This document shows positions 46,229 to 55,900 of a stretch of 64,000 bases of DNA, piece by piece. The notes below the pieces were generated by a model. That model ran no database searches, was not told the DNA's origin, and saw only the letters and a list, made by a program, of their open reading frames with translations. The stretch comes from JADJVL01 sp046331545 (GTDB taxonomy: Bacteria > Acidobacteriota > Holophagae > Holophagales > Holophagaceae), in assembly GCA_046331545.1 (NCBI GenBank), contig JAXLQR010000002.1, positions 2,418,001-2,482,000 of the forward strand, read 5' to 3'. A program made the translations under genes and the position numbers. Each line of letters opens with the position of its first letter. Position 1 is the stretch's first letter.

Positions 46229-46464
46229 AGAAGCCGCCGCGAGGCGGCTTTTTGGTGTCCAGGGCCAGAAGGGGATCGAACGGCCACGGCGCTCCCGTGT
46301 TTCGGACGCGATGCGTCCTCCCGATCGCCTGCGGCTCTCGGAGGCGGGAACCCTGGTAGGGCTAACCGGAGGACGCGCGAGCGTCCGCAGGCGCAAGCCC
46401 GTGCGCAGCCGTGGCCGCGGCCCGGAGCGCGAAGCGCGGAGGGGATCCCCGTTGGCCCGACCAA
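46207..46464. repeat. Inverted and direct copies of the tRNA-Glu 3' end
   Basis: The 246-bp spacer after tRNA-Glu has no gene. Just past the terminator (46254-46282) lie GGT, AGGGCCA and GGGGATCGAAC, a slightly broken inverted copy of the tRNA-Glu T-arm and acceptor. At 46354-46369, TGGTAGGGCTAACCGG is a second inverted copy (14 of 16 bases). At 46444-46458, GATCCCCGTTGGCCC is an exact direct copy followed by GACCAA instead of TACCAA. Perfect hairpins GGACGC-GAT-GCGTCC and GGACGC-GCGA-GCGTCC lie among them. Confidence 0.88.
46231..46253 (+). terminator. Terminator of the tRNA-Lys/Glu operon
   Basis: AAGCCGCC-GCGA-GGCGGCTT followed by TTT, starting two bases after the tRNA-Glu CCA end. Confidence 0.88.
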
Positions 46465-46474
46465 CAGTCGAAGC

Positions 46475-49400
46475 TCAGCGGGACAGGGCTTCCAGTTCCT
46501 CCTCCAGGACGCGCCACTCGCGACGGCGGTTCGGGTTCAGCCGGGCGGCCTCGGCCAGTTCGGTCCTGGCCGCCGCGAGTTCGAGCTTGGCGGTGGCGGG
46601 CGGGGTGCCCTTCCAGCGGGCCCGCAGGAGATGGACTTCGGCCTTCAATCCCGCCGCGCGATCGGAATGGGTCCGGGCCGTCTTCAGCAGCGCCTCGACC
46701 CGTTCCAGGTGGGGCTGGGGGGATTGCCCGGCCCGGAGCGCCAGTCTGCCCTCCAGGAGCTCCGCTTCGCCCTCCAGGAGTGCCCGTCGCGTGTTCGGCA
46801 AGGCCCCCAGGGACTGGCGGGCCTGGCTGAGCGCACGTCTGGCTTCGGAGGGTGTCGGTGCCAGGCTGCGGGCCTCCAGGAGGGCCGCTTCCGCCTGGCC
46901 CGCCAGCGCCTCCGGGGCTCCCGGGAGCCGTTTCAGGGCTTCCGCGAAGGCCTGGCGGGCTTCCCGAAGGGTCGGCCGGGGGTCCGCCCCCGCCAGGGCC
47001 TCACCTTGCGCCACCACCAGGTGCAAGCGGCCCTCGCCCAGGAAGGCCTGGGCCCGGTAGAGGGGATCGCGTTTGCGGCTCTCCTGGAAGGCGCGGAGGG
47101 CCAGGCTGATCCAGGGACGCGGCGGTTCGCCCTTTGCGATGGCCCAGGCCCCGCGGACGGTCTGCAGCGCGCCGAGGATGTTGAAGGAGAGCCCGGAACG
47201 GTCATCGCCTTTGAGGGAGGCCTCGATGAGCCGCAGGCCTTCGGCGCAGTGGGTCATCGGATCCCGGCCCTGCTCGAGGTCGAAGGACGCCCACTGCTGG
47301 TGGCGACCCGCAAGATCGGCAAGGGTCTCCGAGGCCGACGGATTCTGTTGGAGCACCCGCTCGAAACAGGCCACGCCCTCCCGCCAGGAAGGCAGCGGAT
47401 CCGCGCCCTGTTCCAGGCGAGCGTCCCCTTCCTCGAACAGCAGGTAGGCGAGCTGTTCGTGGGCCCGGAGCTTGGCCGGATTCAGGCGGAGGGCGGTCCG
47501 GGCCGCATCGATGCCCGCCTGAAGGGCCTCCTCGGCCTCCCGCCCATGCTCCCGCAGGTAGACGGCCTTGTTCAGGAAGGCCGCGGCCACCATGACATGG
47601 GCATCCTCCGGGGCCCAGTTCTCGAACTTTCCCGTGGCGGCATCCTCCGGCTGCAGCGCCCTGCGGAAGGCGGCGATGGCCGCGTCGAAGCTGGCACAGG
47701 GGTCGAGTCCGTGGTTCTGTTCGTATTCGCCCTGCTGGAAGTGGTTGTTCCCCGCCAGGGTCCAGAGGAACCGTTGCTGCCGGGGCGCCAGGTCCAAAGC
47801 CTGCCGGATGAAGGTCGCGCTGCGCTGCAACTGGGGACGGGGGTCCTGGTTTCGCAGCAGGGCCTGGTCGGCGAGGTGGGTGGCCACCCAGGCCCGGATC
47901 CGGAAGGGCTCGATGTGGTCCGGGGCCACGGCCAGGGCGAGTCCGGCGAGGCGCTCGATGGGCTCCACTTCGGTCTCAGGTGCACCCCAGTTCAGGGCCC
48001 GGATCCGCATCCAGGCTTCCCGCTCGAAGGGCGCCGGGTTGCTGCGGGCCACCTCCTGGGCTGCCTGGAAGGCCCGCCGGGCTGCTTCCAGCTCGGCCAG
48101 GGCCGGCCCCTTCCGGCCCTGTTCCCACAGGGCCTCGGCCTGCTTGTGATGGACATCGCCTTCCAGGATCTGGGCTTCGTACATCCAGGGGGCCGACCGG
48201 AAGGCCTCCTGGGCCTTGGTCAGCGCCTGGGGGTAGCTGTCTTCGAAAAACGCCACGAGCGCTTCGGCGAAGGCGGGGACTTCAAGGTGGGCTTCCCGCG
48301 CGGCCAGGCGGAGGTGCTGCAGGGCGGGCGCCTTCAGGCTGGCCTGCAAGGCGACGGTGCGCTGCCGCCGGACCGCCGGATCCTCGATGCCGCGGATCTC
48401 CGCCAGGCCCTGCCAGTAGAGTTCCCCCAGCGTCCTGCCCAGGGCGTAGGAGACCTCCGGTTCCCGGTAGCCGAGGTCCCAGGCCCTCTGCAGCTGGGCG
48501 CGGGCGTCGGGCCACTCCCCCAGGGCCATGTGCCCCCGGCCCAAGGCGTAGGCCCCCGGCCCCTGGACTGCCCGGCCCTCGCGGACCAGAAGCTGTCCGA
48601 TGGCGGCCATCCGCTGTCGCACCCGGGCGGTCGCGGGCCGGAGGTCGTGGGCCGGCAGCAGGTGGGCGATCCGCAGCAGGCTCTCGATGCCGCGCACCTC
48701 CTCGCCCATGCGCTGGGCGAACACCTGCTGGGCCCGGGCCTGCAGGCGGGTGTGCAGCGTGAGGCCCCCCAGCACCGAGGCCGACAGCACCAGCGCGGCG
48801 AGCGCCGCGCTGAGGGCCTTGCGCTTCAGCACCCATTTCCGGACCCGCAGGACGAGGCGCATCCGCTTGGCTTCGATGGCCTGCCGTTCCAGGTAGCGCC
48901 CCAGGTCGTCCGCCAGGGCCAGGGCGGATGGATAGCGATGCGCCGCGTCCTTTTCCAGGCACTTCAGCAGGATGATCTCCAGGGCCGAGGGCAGCGCGGG
49001 ATCCAGCGACCGGGGCCGGGGCACCTCCTCGTCCAGCACCTTCGTCAGGATCTCGCCGTTGCTCGCGCCCAGGAACGGGGGGCGGCCCAGCAGGACCGCG
49101 AACAGGGTGGCGCCGAGCCCGTACACGTCGGTGCGGGGGCCCATGCTCCGGGTCTCGCCCCGCACCTGCTCCGGCGCCATGTAGGAAGGCGTGCCCATGA
49201 CCGTCCCGGTGACCGTCAGGCCGGGCGCCTCCTGGTCCTGGGCGAGGCCGAAGTCCATCACGTAGGGCTTCGGGCCCTCCCCGGTGGCCGCCAGCATGAT
49301 GTTGGCGGGCTTGAGGTCGCGATGGATGAAGCCCTGGACGTGCGCCGCGTGGATGGCCCGCGCCACCGCCGCCATCACGGCGACCTTCTCCTCGAGCGAG

Positions 49401-49930
49401 AGGTCCGCCGCCGCGGCGTCCAAGGTCCTGCCGGCGATGAACTCCATCGCGATGTAGGGGCGCTCCGCGTCCTCCCCCACTTCGTAGATCTCGCAGATGT
49501 TCGGGTGCCTGACGATGGCCTGGGCGCGGGCCTCCCGCAGGAACCGGCGCATCAGCTCGGGATCCCCCCCGAACATCCGCTTCAAGGCCAACCGCCGTCC
49601 CAGGCTCGGATCGAAGGCCAGGTGGACCTCGCCCATGCCACCCCGCCCCAGGAGGGGGCCGAGGATGTAGCGGCCCAGCCGTGCGGGTTCGCCCCCGGCA
49701 TCCGGTCCGGGCTGCGCCCATTCGGGAAGCTGGCCGTCGCGGGTGGGGTGCGTGTCGCGCCACGGGGGCCGGGCTTCGCCGGCCTCGGCCGACCGCGGGA
49801 TGCGCTGCGTGGGCCCAGCCTGGTCCTCGCCCAGAAGGCGGGTCCGGGCTTCGGGCGGGGCCTGGGGAAGGGTGGGCTCCCTCCCCAGGAAAGCCTCGAT
49901 GAGCCGCCTCAGCCGTGCGCTTCCCTTCAA
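46475..49930 (-). CDS. PknB-type Ser/Thr kinase with TM helix and long TPR region
   Basis: This is a 1151-residue protein. A disordered N-terminus (1-80) precedes the kinase domain (about 85-350) with glycine loop GRGGMGEV, Lys117, HRDLKPAN (203-210), DFG (226-228) and GTPSYMAPEQ; all catalytic residues are present. One TM helix follows (372-392), then some 750 residues of TPR-like helices, presumably periplasmic. The first good start is TTG 49930, 10 bp after the stop of the upstream lipoprotein gene and preceded by GAGGGTGG. The pair may form an operon. Substrates are unknown. Confidence 0.88.
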   Translation of the reverse strand: MKGSARLRRLIEAFLGREPTLPQAPPEARTRLLGEDQAGPTQRIPRSAEAGEARPPWRDTHPTRDGQLPEWAQPGPDAGGEPARLGRYILGPLLGRGGMGEVHLAFDPSLGRRLALKRMFGGDPELMRRFLREARAQAIVRHPNICEIYEVGEDAERPYIAMEFIAGRTLDAAAADLSLEEKVAVMAAVARAIHAAHVQGFIHRDLKPANIMLAATGEGPKPYVMDFGLAQDQEAPGLTVTGTVMGTPSYMAPEQVRGETRSMGPRTDVYGLGATLFAVLLGRPPFLGASNGEILTKVLDEEVPRPRSLDPALPSALEIILLKCLEKDAAHRYPSALALADDLGRYLERQAIEAKRMRLVLRVRKWVLKRKALSAALAALVLSASVLGGLTLHTRLQARAQQVFAQRMGEEVRGIESLLRIAHLLPAHDLRPATARVRQRMAAIGQLLVREGRAVQGPGAYALGRGHMALGEWPDARAQLQRAWDLGYREPEVSYALGRTLGELYWQGLAEIRGIEDPAVRRQRTVALQASLKAPALQHLRLAAREAHLEVPAFAEALVAFFEDSYPQALTKAQEAFRSAPWMYEAQILEGDVHHKQAEALWEQGRKGPALAELEAARRAFQAAQEVARSNPAPFEREAWMRIRALNWGAPETEVEPIERLAGLALAVAPDHIEPFRIRAWVATHLADQALLRNQDPRPQLQRSATFIRQALDLAPRQQRFLWTLAGNNHFQQGEYEQNHGLDPCASFDAAIAAFRRALQPEDAATGKFENWAPEDAHVMVAAAFLNKAVYLREHGREAEEALQAGIDAARTALRLNPAKLRAHEQLAYLLFEEGDARLEQGADPLPSWREGVACFERVLQQNPSASETLADLAGRHQQWASFDLEQGRDPMTHCAEGLRLIEASLKGDDRSGLSFNILGALQTVRGAWAIAKGEPPRPWISLALRAFQESRKRDPLYRAQAFLGEGRLHLVVAQGEALAGADPRPTLREARQAFAEALKRLPGAPEALAGQAEAALLEARSLAPTPSEARRALSQARQSLGALPNTRRALLEGEAELLEGRLALRAGQSPQPHLERVEALLKTARTHSDRAAGLKAEVHLLRARWKGTPPATAKLELAAARTELAEAARLNPNRRREWRVLEEELEALSR

Positions 49931-49940
49931 CGGGCCACCC

Positions 49941-52472
49941 TCATGGGCCCGGCTTGGTGGCCACCGCCAGGGCGTGCCCGGTGGTGATGAGCAGATCACC
50001 GGGGCCCAGCTGGAGGGTGGAGAGGTTGACCCCCGCGTCCAACGCATTCGGCACCAGGGCGAGGCCCGTGGGGGCGCTCAGGGTGCCCACGGTGCCGCTG
50101 AAGCCGACGAGGTTGCCGGGCCGGAACAGGTTGACCGAAGGCGTTCCCGCCAGCAGGGTGGGCGTTCCTCCCACCGGCAGGAAACGGATGACGTGGTTCA
50201 CGTGATCCGAGAGGTAGGCGTTGCCCGTGGCCGGATCCACGGCCACGCCGTCGGGCTGGTCGCCCGTGCTGGAGGAGGTGTCCGCCTCGAACACGCCGGG
50301 TCCGCCATCCGCGTTGACCCGGACCACCGTGCGGCGGAGGACGGCGGCGAGCATGGGGGTGGAACCCGCGCCCCCGGCCGCCGGCGGCAGGGCCCCTCCC
50401 TGCTGGACCACGTAGAGGCCCCGGGACCATTTCCCCCCGCTCGAAGTCTTGCCGGGGTCGAGGTAGAACCCCACGCCGGTGGGGGCCTGCAGGGGGTCGC
50501 CGAAGGTCGAGGTGCCGGCGAGGTCCGACTCCGTGGTGGTGCTGCCCGCCAGGCCATCGGTCCGTCCCATGATGGACGCTGCGAAGAACAGGCTGCCATC
50601 GGGCCTGATGACGAACCGGTAGACCTGGTGGTTCTGGGGATCGCTCACCCACACCGAGGTGTTGGTCGCGCCCGGGTCGCCGAGGTCCGTGGCGATGCCG
50701 GTGGGCGCGCTGGTGGACCACAGCGGCAGGGCGCCGCCGGGGTCGATCTCCGTCACGACTCCGGCGGGGGAGATCCGCTTCAGGGCGTGGTGTCCGGTGT
50801 CCGCCACGTAGACGACGTGGCCCTTGCCCACCGCGACGCCCCTGGGCGCGAGGAACCCCGTGGCGAAGGTGTCCACGACGCCCTGGGTGGAGATCCGCCG
50901 GACGACGTTGTTGCCCGTGTCCGCGACGTAGAGGGTCCCGTCCGTGTCCATGGCGACGGCGTTGGGAGCGTTGAAGCGGGCCGTGGAGAGCCCGCCCTGG
51001 TAGGCGATGACGCCGTTGGTGCTGCCGGGGGTGGTGGCGCTTCCGGCCAGCAGGTCGAGGCCCCGCACGATGATGTTCCCCGAGGTCAGGCTCGGGAGCG
51101 GCGGGGCATTGAGGCTGTTCCAGGCCGAGAGCGTGAAGGCATGCCGAAGATGCGGCACCACCTGGAGCGGCGGCACCGTGGTGGCCGGAACCGCGAGGCC
51201 GTCGAGGGACAGGTGCTCGGGCACGCCCGTGAGCGTCCAGCTCAGGGCGACCGGGGTCTGGCTGTAGTTGAGGGTGGTCTCCGCCGCGGGGCTGAAGCTG
51301 AGCAGGTTCACCGGAGCGCTGGGCGCGGCCGTGAAGTTCTTCCCGGTGACATTCGCCCCGCTCACGAGGACGGGCAGGCTGCCCGGGGTGAAGGTGTACC
51401 CGGCGAGGGCCGGGGTGACGGTGTAGCTGCCGTTCGCGAGGTTGGAGAACGCGTAGTTCCCGCTGGCGTCCGTGGTGGTGTTGGCGGCTGCCGCGCCCGT
51501 GAGGCTGATCTGCACGCCCTGGGAGATGGCTCCGCCCACCGTGCCGGAAATTGTGTAGGTGGTGGGAACGATGGCGGTGGCCGTGAAGTTCTTCCCGGTG
51601 ACATTCGCGCCGCTCACGAGGACGGGCAGGCTGCTCGGGGTGAAGGTGTACCCCGCGAGGGCCGGGGTGACGGTGTAGCTGCCGTTCGCGAGGTTGGAGA
51701 ACGTGTAGTTCCCGCCGGCGTCCGTGGTGGTGCTGGCGGCTGCCGCGCCCGTGAGGCTGATCTGGACGCCCTGGGAGACGGCTCCGCCCACCGTGCCGGA
51801 AAGGGTGTAGGTGGGAGGAACGATGGCGGTGGCCGTGAAGTTCTTCCCGGTGACGTTCGCGCCGCTCACGAGGACGGGCAGGCTGCTTGGGGTGAAGGTG
51901 TACCCGGCGAGGGCCGGGGTCACGGTGTAGCTGCCGTTCGCGAGGTTGGAGAACGTGTAGTTCCCGCTGGCGTCCGTGGTGGTGTTGGCGGCTGCCGCGC
52001 CCGTGAGGCTGATCTGGACGCCCTGGGAGACGGCTCCGCCCACCGTGCCGGAAAGGGTGTAGGTGGGAGGAACGATGGCGGTGGCCGTGAAATTCTTCCC
52101 GGTGACATTCGCCCCGCTCACGGGGACCGTCAGGCTGCTCGGGGTGAAGGTGTACCCGGCGAGGGCCGGGGTCACGGTGTAGCTGCCGTTCGCGAGGTTG
52201 GAGAACGCGTAGTTCCCGCTGGCGTCCGTGGTGGTCGCAGCAGAGGCCGTGCCCGTCAGATTGATCAGGACGCCCTGCTGGACGGCGCCACTGACCGTCC
52301 CAGAGAGGCTGAACGTGGAGGGGATCGAAGCTGCGCTGCTACCGCCTCCGCCTCCCCCGCACGCCGCCAAGGCCCATGCCAAGGCCAGGATCACCAACCC
52401 CCGCCCCAGCCAACCCAGTGCCCGGCGATCAGGATTCGTCGGGGCGGGAGGGGTGGTGTGAGACTCGGACAT
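49941..52472 (-). CDS. NHL-propeller lipoprotein with four 84-residue carboxypeptidase-regulatory-like repeats
   Basis: This 843-residue lipoprotein has lipobox LAAC (VILALAWALAAC) followed by poly-Gly. Start ATG 52472 is set by GGAGG four bases upstream. Four nearly identical 84-residue units follow, each with SGTV-GGAVSQGVQISLTG, TTTDASGNYAFSNLANGSYTVTP and ALAGYTFTPSSL; this is the beta-sandwich of carboxypeptidase-regulatory-like domains. After a short linker the C-terminal half is an NHL-type propeller (PNAVAMDTDGTLYVADTGNNVVRRI, PRGVAVGKGHVVYVADTGHHALKRI). It is probably surface-exposed and may bind polysaccharide or peptides. The kinase-TPR gene follows. Confidence 0.88.
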   Translation of the reverse strand: MSESHTTPPAPTNPDRRALGWLGRGLVILALAWALAACGGGGGGSSAASIPSTFSLSGTVSGAVQQGVLINLTGTASAATTTDASGNYAFSNLANGSYTVTPALAGYTFTPSSLTVPVSGANVTGKNFTATAIVPPTYTLSGTVGGAVSQGVQISLTGAAAANTTTDASGNYTFSNLANGSYTVTPALAGYTFTPSSLPVLVSGANVTGKNFTATAIVPPTYTLSGTVGGAVSQGVQISLTGAAAASTTTDAGGNYTFSNLANGSYTVTPALAGYTFTPSSLPVLVSGANVTGKNFTATAIVPTTYTISGTVGGAISQGVQISLTGAAAANTTTDASGNYAFSNLANGSYTVTPALAGYTFTPGSLPVLVSGANVTGKNFTAAPSAPVNLLSFSPAAETTLNYSQTPVALSWTLTGVPEHLSLDGLAVPATTVPPLQVVPHLRHAFTLSAWNSLNAPPLPSLTSGNIIVRGLDLLAGSATTPGSTNGVIAYQGGLSTARFNAPNAVAMDTDGTLYVADTGNNVVRRISTQGVVDTFATGFLAPRGVAVGKGHVVYVADTGHHALKRISPAGVVTEIDPGGALPLWSTSAPTGIATDLGDPGATNTSVWVSDPQNHQVYRFVIRPDGSLFFAASIMGRTDGLAGSTTTESDLAGTSTFGDPLQAPTGVGFYLDPGKTSSGGKWSRGLYVVQQGGALPPAAGGAGSTPMLAAVLRRTVVRVNADGGPGVFEADTSSSTGDQPDGVAVDPATGNAYLSDHVNHVIRFLPVGGTPTLLAGTPSVNLFRPGNLVGFSGTVGTLSAPTGLALVPNALDAGVNLSTLQLGPGDLLITTGHALAVATKPGP
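51290..52320. repeat. Four tandem 252-bp in-gene repeats
   Basis: The period is 252 bp (84 codons); for example GCTCCGCCCACCGTGCCGG recurs at 51781 and 52033. Units differ by few bases, which suggests recent expansion or homogenisation and makes the region prone to copy-number change and misassembly. Confidence 0.85.
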
Positions 52473-52769
52473 GGCGCCTCCAATGGAGGGAAGGAAACCG
52501 GGAAGGGCCTGATGAATTGAGGAGGAATGTACTCGCAATCCGCCCCCGTCAGAAGGCGGAACCTGCCGCGAAGGCAGCGCGGCCGCGGGTTCGCTGCTCG
52601 GCCAAGGGGGCGCTCCGAGGCCCGGTTTCCACCTCGGAATCTCGACAGGAAGGCGGGGCGGGCGGACCCCGGTCCGGACGACCGCGCCAGGGCGGGGAGA
52701 CCCGCCCCCCCGGCCCCGGCCGACGTCTCCCGGAGCCCTGGAGAGGATGCCGGCCGGGTCCCCGAGGTG

Positions 52770-52859
52770 TGGCCCGTGGCATGGGATTCGAACCCACCGC
52801 CGGCGTTCCGGTGCCAGGCCGGACTCGCTGCCCGTCCTTTCTGCGCTCACGGGCCACGG
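52770..52859 (-). other. Degenerate tRNA-like element at the island edge
   Basis: Within a gene-free 457-bp stretch (52473-52929), the minus strand carries a perfect 7-bp acceptor stem (CCGTGGC/GCCACGG), a good T-arm (GTGGG-TTCGAAT-CCCAT) and a G-CCA end. The D-arm is poor. The two possible anticodon stems give loops without the universal U33. A long variable arm (CTGGC/GCCGG) is possible, as in Leu/Ser-type tRNAs. It is best read as a decayed tRNA or an atypical class II tRNA. The restriction-modification gene starts 70 bp to the right. Confidence 0.5.
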
Positions 52860-52885
52860 GGGAAGTCTGGGCGGGGGGAGGCCGG

Positions 52886-52913
52886 GGCGCAAGGCTCCTT
52901 GGCGCAAGGCTCC
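52886..52913. repeat. Short direct repeat upstream of the restriction-modification gene
   Basis: GGCGCAAGGCTCC occurs at 52886-52898 and 52901-52913, 16 bp before the ATG. It could be an operator for a controller or simply a slippage product. Confidence 0.45.
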
Positions 52914-52929
52914 GGGGTAAGCTCGAGCC

Positions 52930-55900
52930 ATGCTCACCCCGAAGGACTTCGTTGCGCGATGGCAGGGCTCTGCCGGGGACGAGCGCGCCAACAAGGATTC
53001 CTTCCTGCGGGATTTCTGCGCGGCGCTGGGGCTGGACGCGCCGGGGCCGAAGGACACGTCGCCGGGCTACTGCTTCGAGAAGGAGATCCGCCTCACCCAC
53101 GCCGACGGCACGACCACGGGCTTCATGGACCTCTACCGCGAGGGCTGCTTCGTGCTGGAGGCGAAGCAGGGCGGGAAGGTGGGTTCGCCCAACGCGCGGG
53201 GGACGCGCAGCCACGAGCGCTACCTGGAGCGCGCCTTTTGGCAGGCGGTGCGCTACGCCCAGGCACTGCCGAAGCGGCCGCCCTTCCTGATCACCTGCGA
53301 CATCGGCCATCTGTTCGAGGTGTGGGAGGGCTTCACTGGGGACTACGGCGGCTACGCGCGGCGGTGGACGGTGCGGCTGGAGGATCTGCTCCAGGACGAG
53401 GTACAGGCGCGCTTCCGGGCGATCTGGAACGATCCCCAGAGCCTGGATCCGGCGCGGCGCCGGGCGCGGGTGACCCGGGACGTGGCGCAGACGCTGGGGA
53501 CGCTGGCGAAGGGGCTGGAGGGCCGATTCCCCTCGGAGGCCATCGCACGCTTCCTGATGCGCTGCGTGTTCACGTTCTTCGCGGAGGACACGGGGCTGCT
53601 GCCGGCGGACGAGTTCCAGGCGGCGCTGGAGGAGTGGCGGCGGGATCCGAAGGAGTTCCCGGCGGGGCTGGAGGCGCTGTGGGACGCGATGAACGAGGGC
53701 GGGCGCTGGGGGCGGAAGAAGCTGCTGCGCTTCAACGGCAGCCTCTTCGCGGAGTCGCTGGCGCTGGATCTCGACGCGAAGGAGATCGAGTTGCTGCACC
53801 AGGCGGCGCGCTTCGACTGGGCGGAGGTGGATCCGTCCATCTTCGGGACGCTGCTGGAGAGCGCGCTGGATCCGGCGGAGCGGCACCGGCTGGGGGCGCA
53901 CTACACGCCGCGGGCCTTCGTGGAGCGGCTGCTGAAGCCGTCCCTGGAGGAGCCGCTGCGGCGGGACTGGGAGCTGGCCCAGGCGGAGGCGTTCAGCCAT
54001 CTGTCCGAGTCGCCTACTGACCAAGAGAAGGCGAAGGCGCGGGAGGTGCTGCACAGGTTCCAGCACGACCTGGCCCACGTGCGGGTGCTGGATCCGGCGT
54101 GCGGGTCGGGGAACTTCCTGGCGGCGGCGTACGATGCCCTGAAGCGGATCGAGGGAGAAGTCCAAAGAAGGCTTCAGGACCTCGGCGAGACGGAGACGCG
54201 GCTGGCGCTGGAAGGGCAGGTGGTGACGCCGAGGCAGTTCATGGGGATCGAGGTGAAGCCCTGGGCCGCCGCCATCGCGGATCTGGTGCTGTGGATCGGC
54301 CACCTCCAGTGGCACCGCAAGCTGCATCCCGGCCACACGCCCCCCGAGCCCGTCCTCCAGGCCTACGGCAACATCGAATGCCGCGACGCCGTGCTCGCGT
54401 GGAAGGGGACGAAGCCCACCGGCCGCACGCGGTGGGATGGCAAGACGTTCAAGAAGCACCCCGTCACCGGCAAGGACGTGCCCGATGAGACCGCGCAGAT
54501 CGAGATCGAGGAGCTGATCGAACCCCGGCAGGCCGCGTGGCCCGAGGCGGAGTTCATCGTGGGGAATCCGCCGTTCTTGGGTAACAAGCGCATGCGGGAA
54601 GCCTTGGGCGACGGCTATGTCGAAGCCCTGCGCTCGGTCTACAAGGACGTCCCTGACAGCGTGGACTTCGTTCTGTACTGGTGGCATCGCGCCGCCGAAG
54701 CCGTGCGGCATGGGGAGGCGCGGCGGTTCGGATTGATTACGACCAACAGCCTCACGCAGACCTTTAATCGGCGTGTCGTGTCACATGCGACGAACGGGAA
54801 GTCACCCCTGAAACTCATCTTTGCGATCCCGGATCATCCCTGGCACGACATGGGCGCCGCGGTGCGTATCTCTATGACTGTAGGCACGGGAAGTGACGAC
54901 TCGGCCGAGCCCTGGCTTATTCGCGTACTACTCGAAGGCAGTGGGCTCACCCCTGAAATGGAAGCCGAAGCCGTCGTTGTGAAAGGTCTCCGTGTCGATC
55001 GGATCAACGAGGACCTCAGTGGAGGAGCGGATGTTGCCAACGCGCAGGTCCTCAGATCAAACGATCGACTGTCTAGTCGCGGGATGAAACCCGTGGGAGC
55101 TGGGTTTCTCACTGATGAAGACACATGGACCAAGTGGGGGAAGCCTTCGCTATGTCGCAGGTTCTACAATGGTCGCGATTTGACAGATGTTCCCCGTGGT
55201 GCGCTCGCTATCGATACGTTCGGTCTTACCCTGGAACAGTTGAGAACCAACTTTCCAGAGATCTGTCAGCACCTGTTTGACCGCGTGAAACCAGAGCGGG
55301 ACCAAATGAAGGACGAGGCCGCCAAAAGGAAATGGTGGCTATTCGAGCGCAATCGGCCGGAATTACGCGATGCATTGGCTGGGATTTCGAAGTTCATCGT
55401 CACTCCCTACACATCGAAGCATCGTGTTTTCCAACTACTCGAAACAGATTCGCTTCCTGATGACATGCTCGTAGCGATCGCCAGCGAAGATGCATTCCAT
55501 CTCGGCGTGCTTAGTTCACGTCTGCATGTCATTTGGGCTGCGGCGGCTGGCACGCGGCTTGGCGTTGGCAACGACCTTCGATACAACAACGCAAATTGCT
55601 TTGGCGCCTTCCCCTTCCCCGACGCCACGCCCGCCCAGCAATCCCGCATCCGCGAGCTTGCGGAAACCCTCGACGCGCACCGCAAGGCGGCGCAGGGGCG
55701 GGGGGTGACGATCACGCAGATGTACAACCTGCGCGCGAAGCTTAAGGCGGGCGAGGCGTTCACGGAGAAGGAGCGGGAGCTGCATGGACGGGCGCAGACG
55801 AGCATCCTGGCGCAGCTCCATGACGACCTGGACGCGGCGGTGGCGGAGGCCTACGGATGGCCGGCGGACCTCAGCGACGAGCAGATCCTCGAGCGGCTGG

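Noticed and set aside
46229..46474. Second tRNA-Glu gene suggested by the tail at 46444
   Set aside because: Only the 3' part of a tRNA is present, and its 5' flank does not form the rest of a cloverleaf.
51290..52320. CRISPR-like periodicity
   Set aside because: The repeats are 252 bp, contiguous and in frame within a protein gene, with no spacers.
52376..52930. Protein-coding frame crossing the spacer before the restriction-modification gene
   Set aside because: It reads the antisense of a tRNA-like element, giving the familiar WDSNP/GFEPT-type spurious peptide, and has no ribosome binding site.
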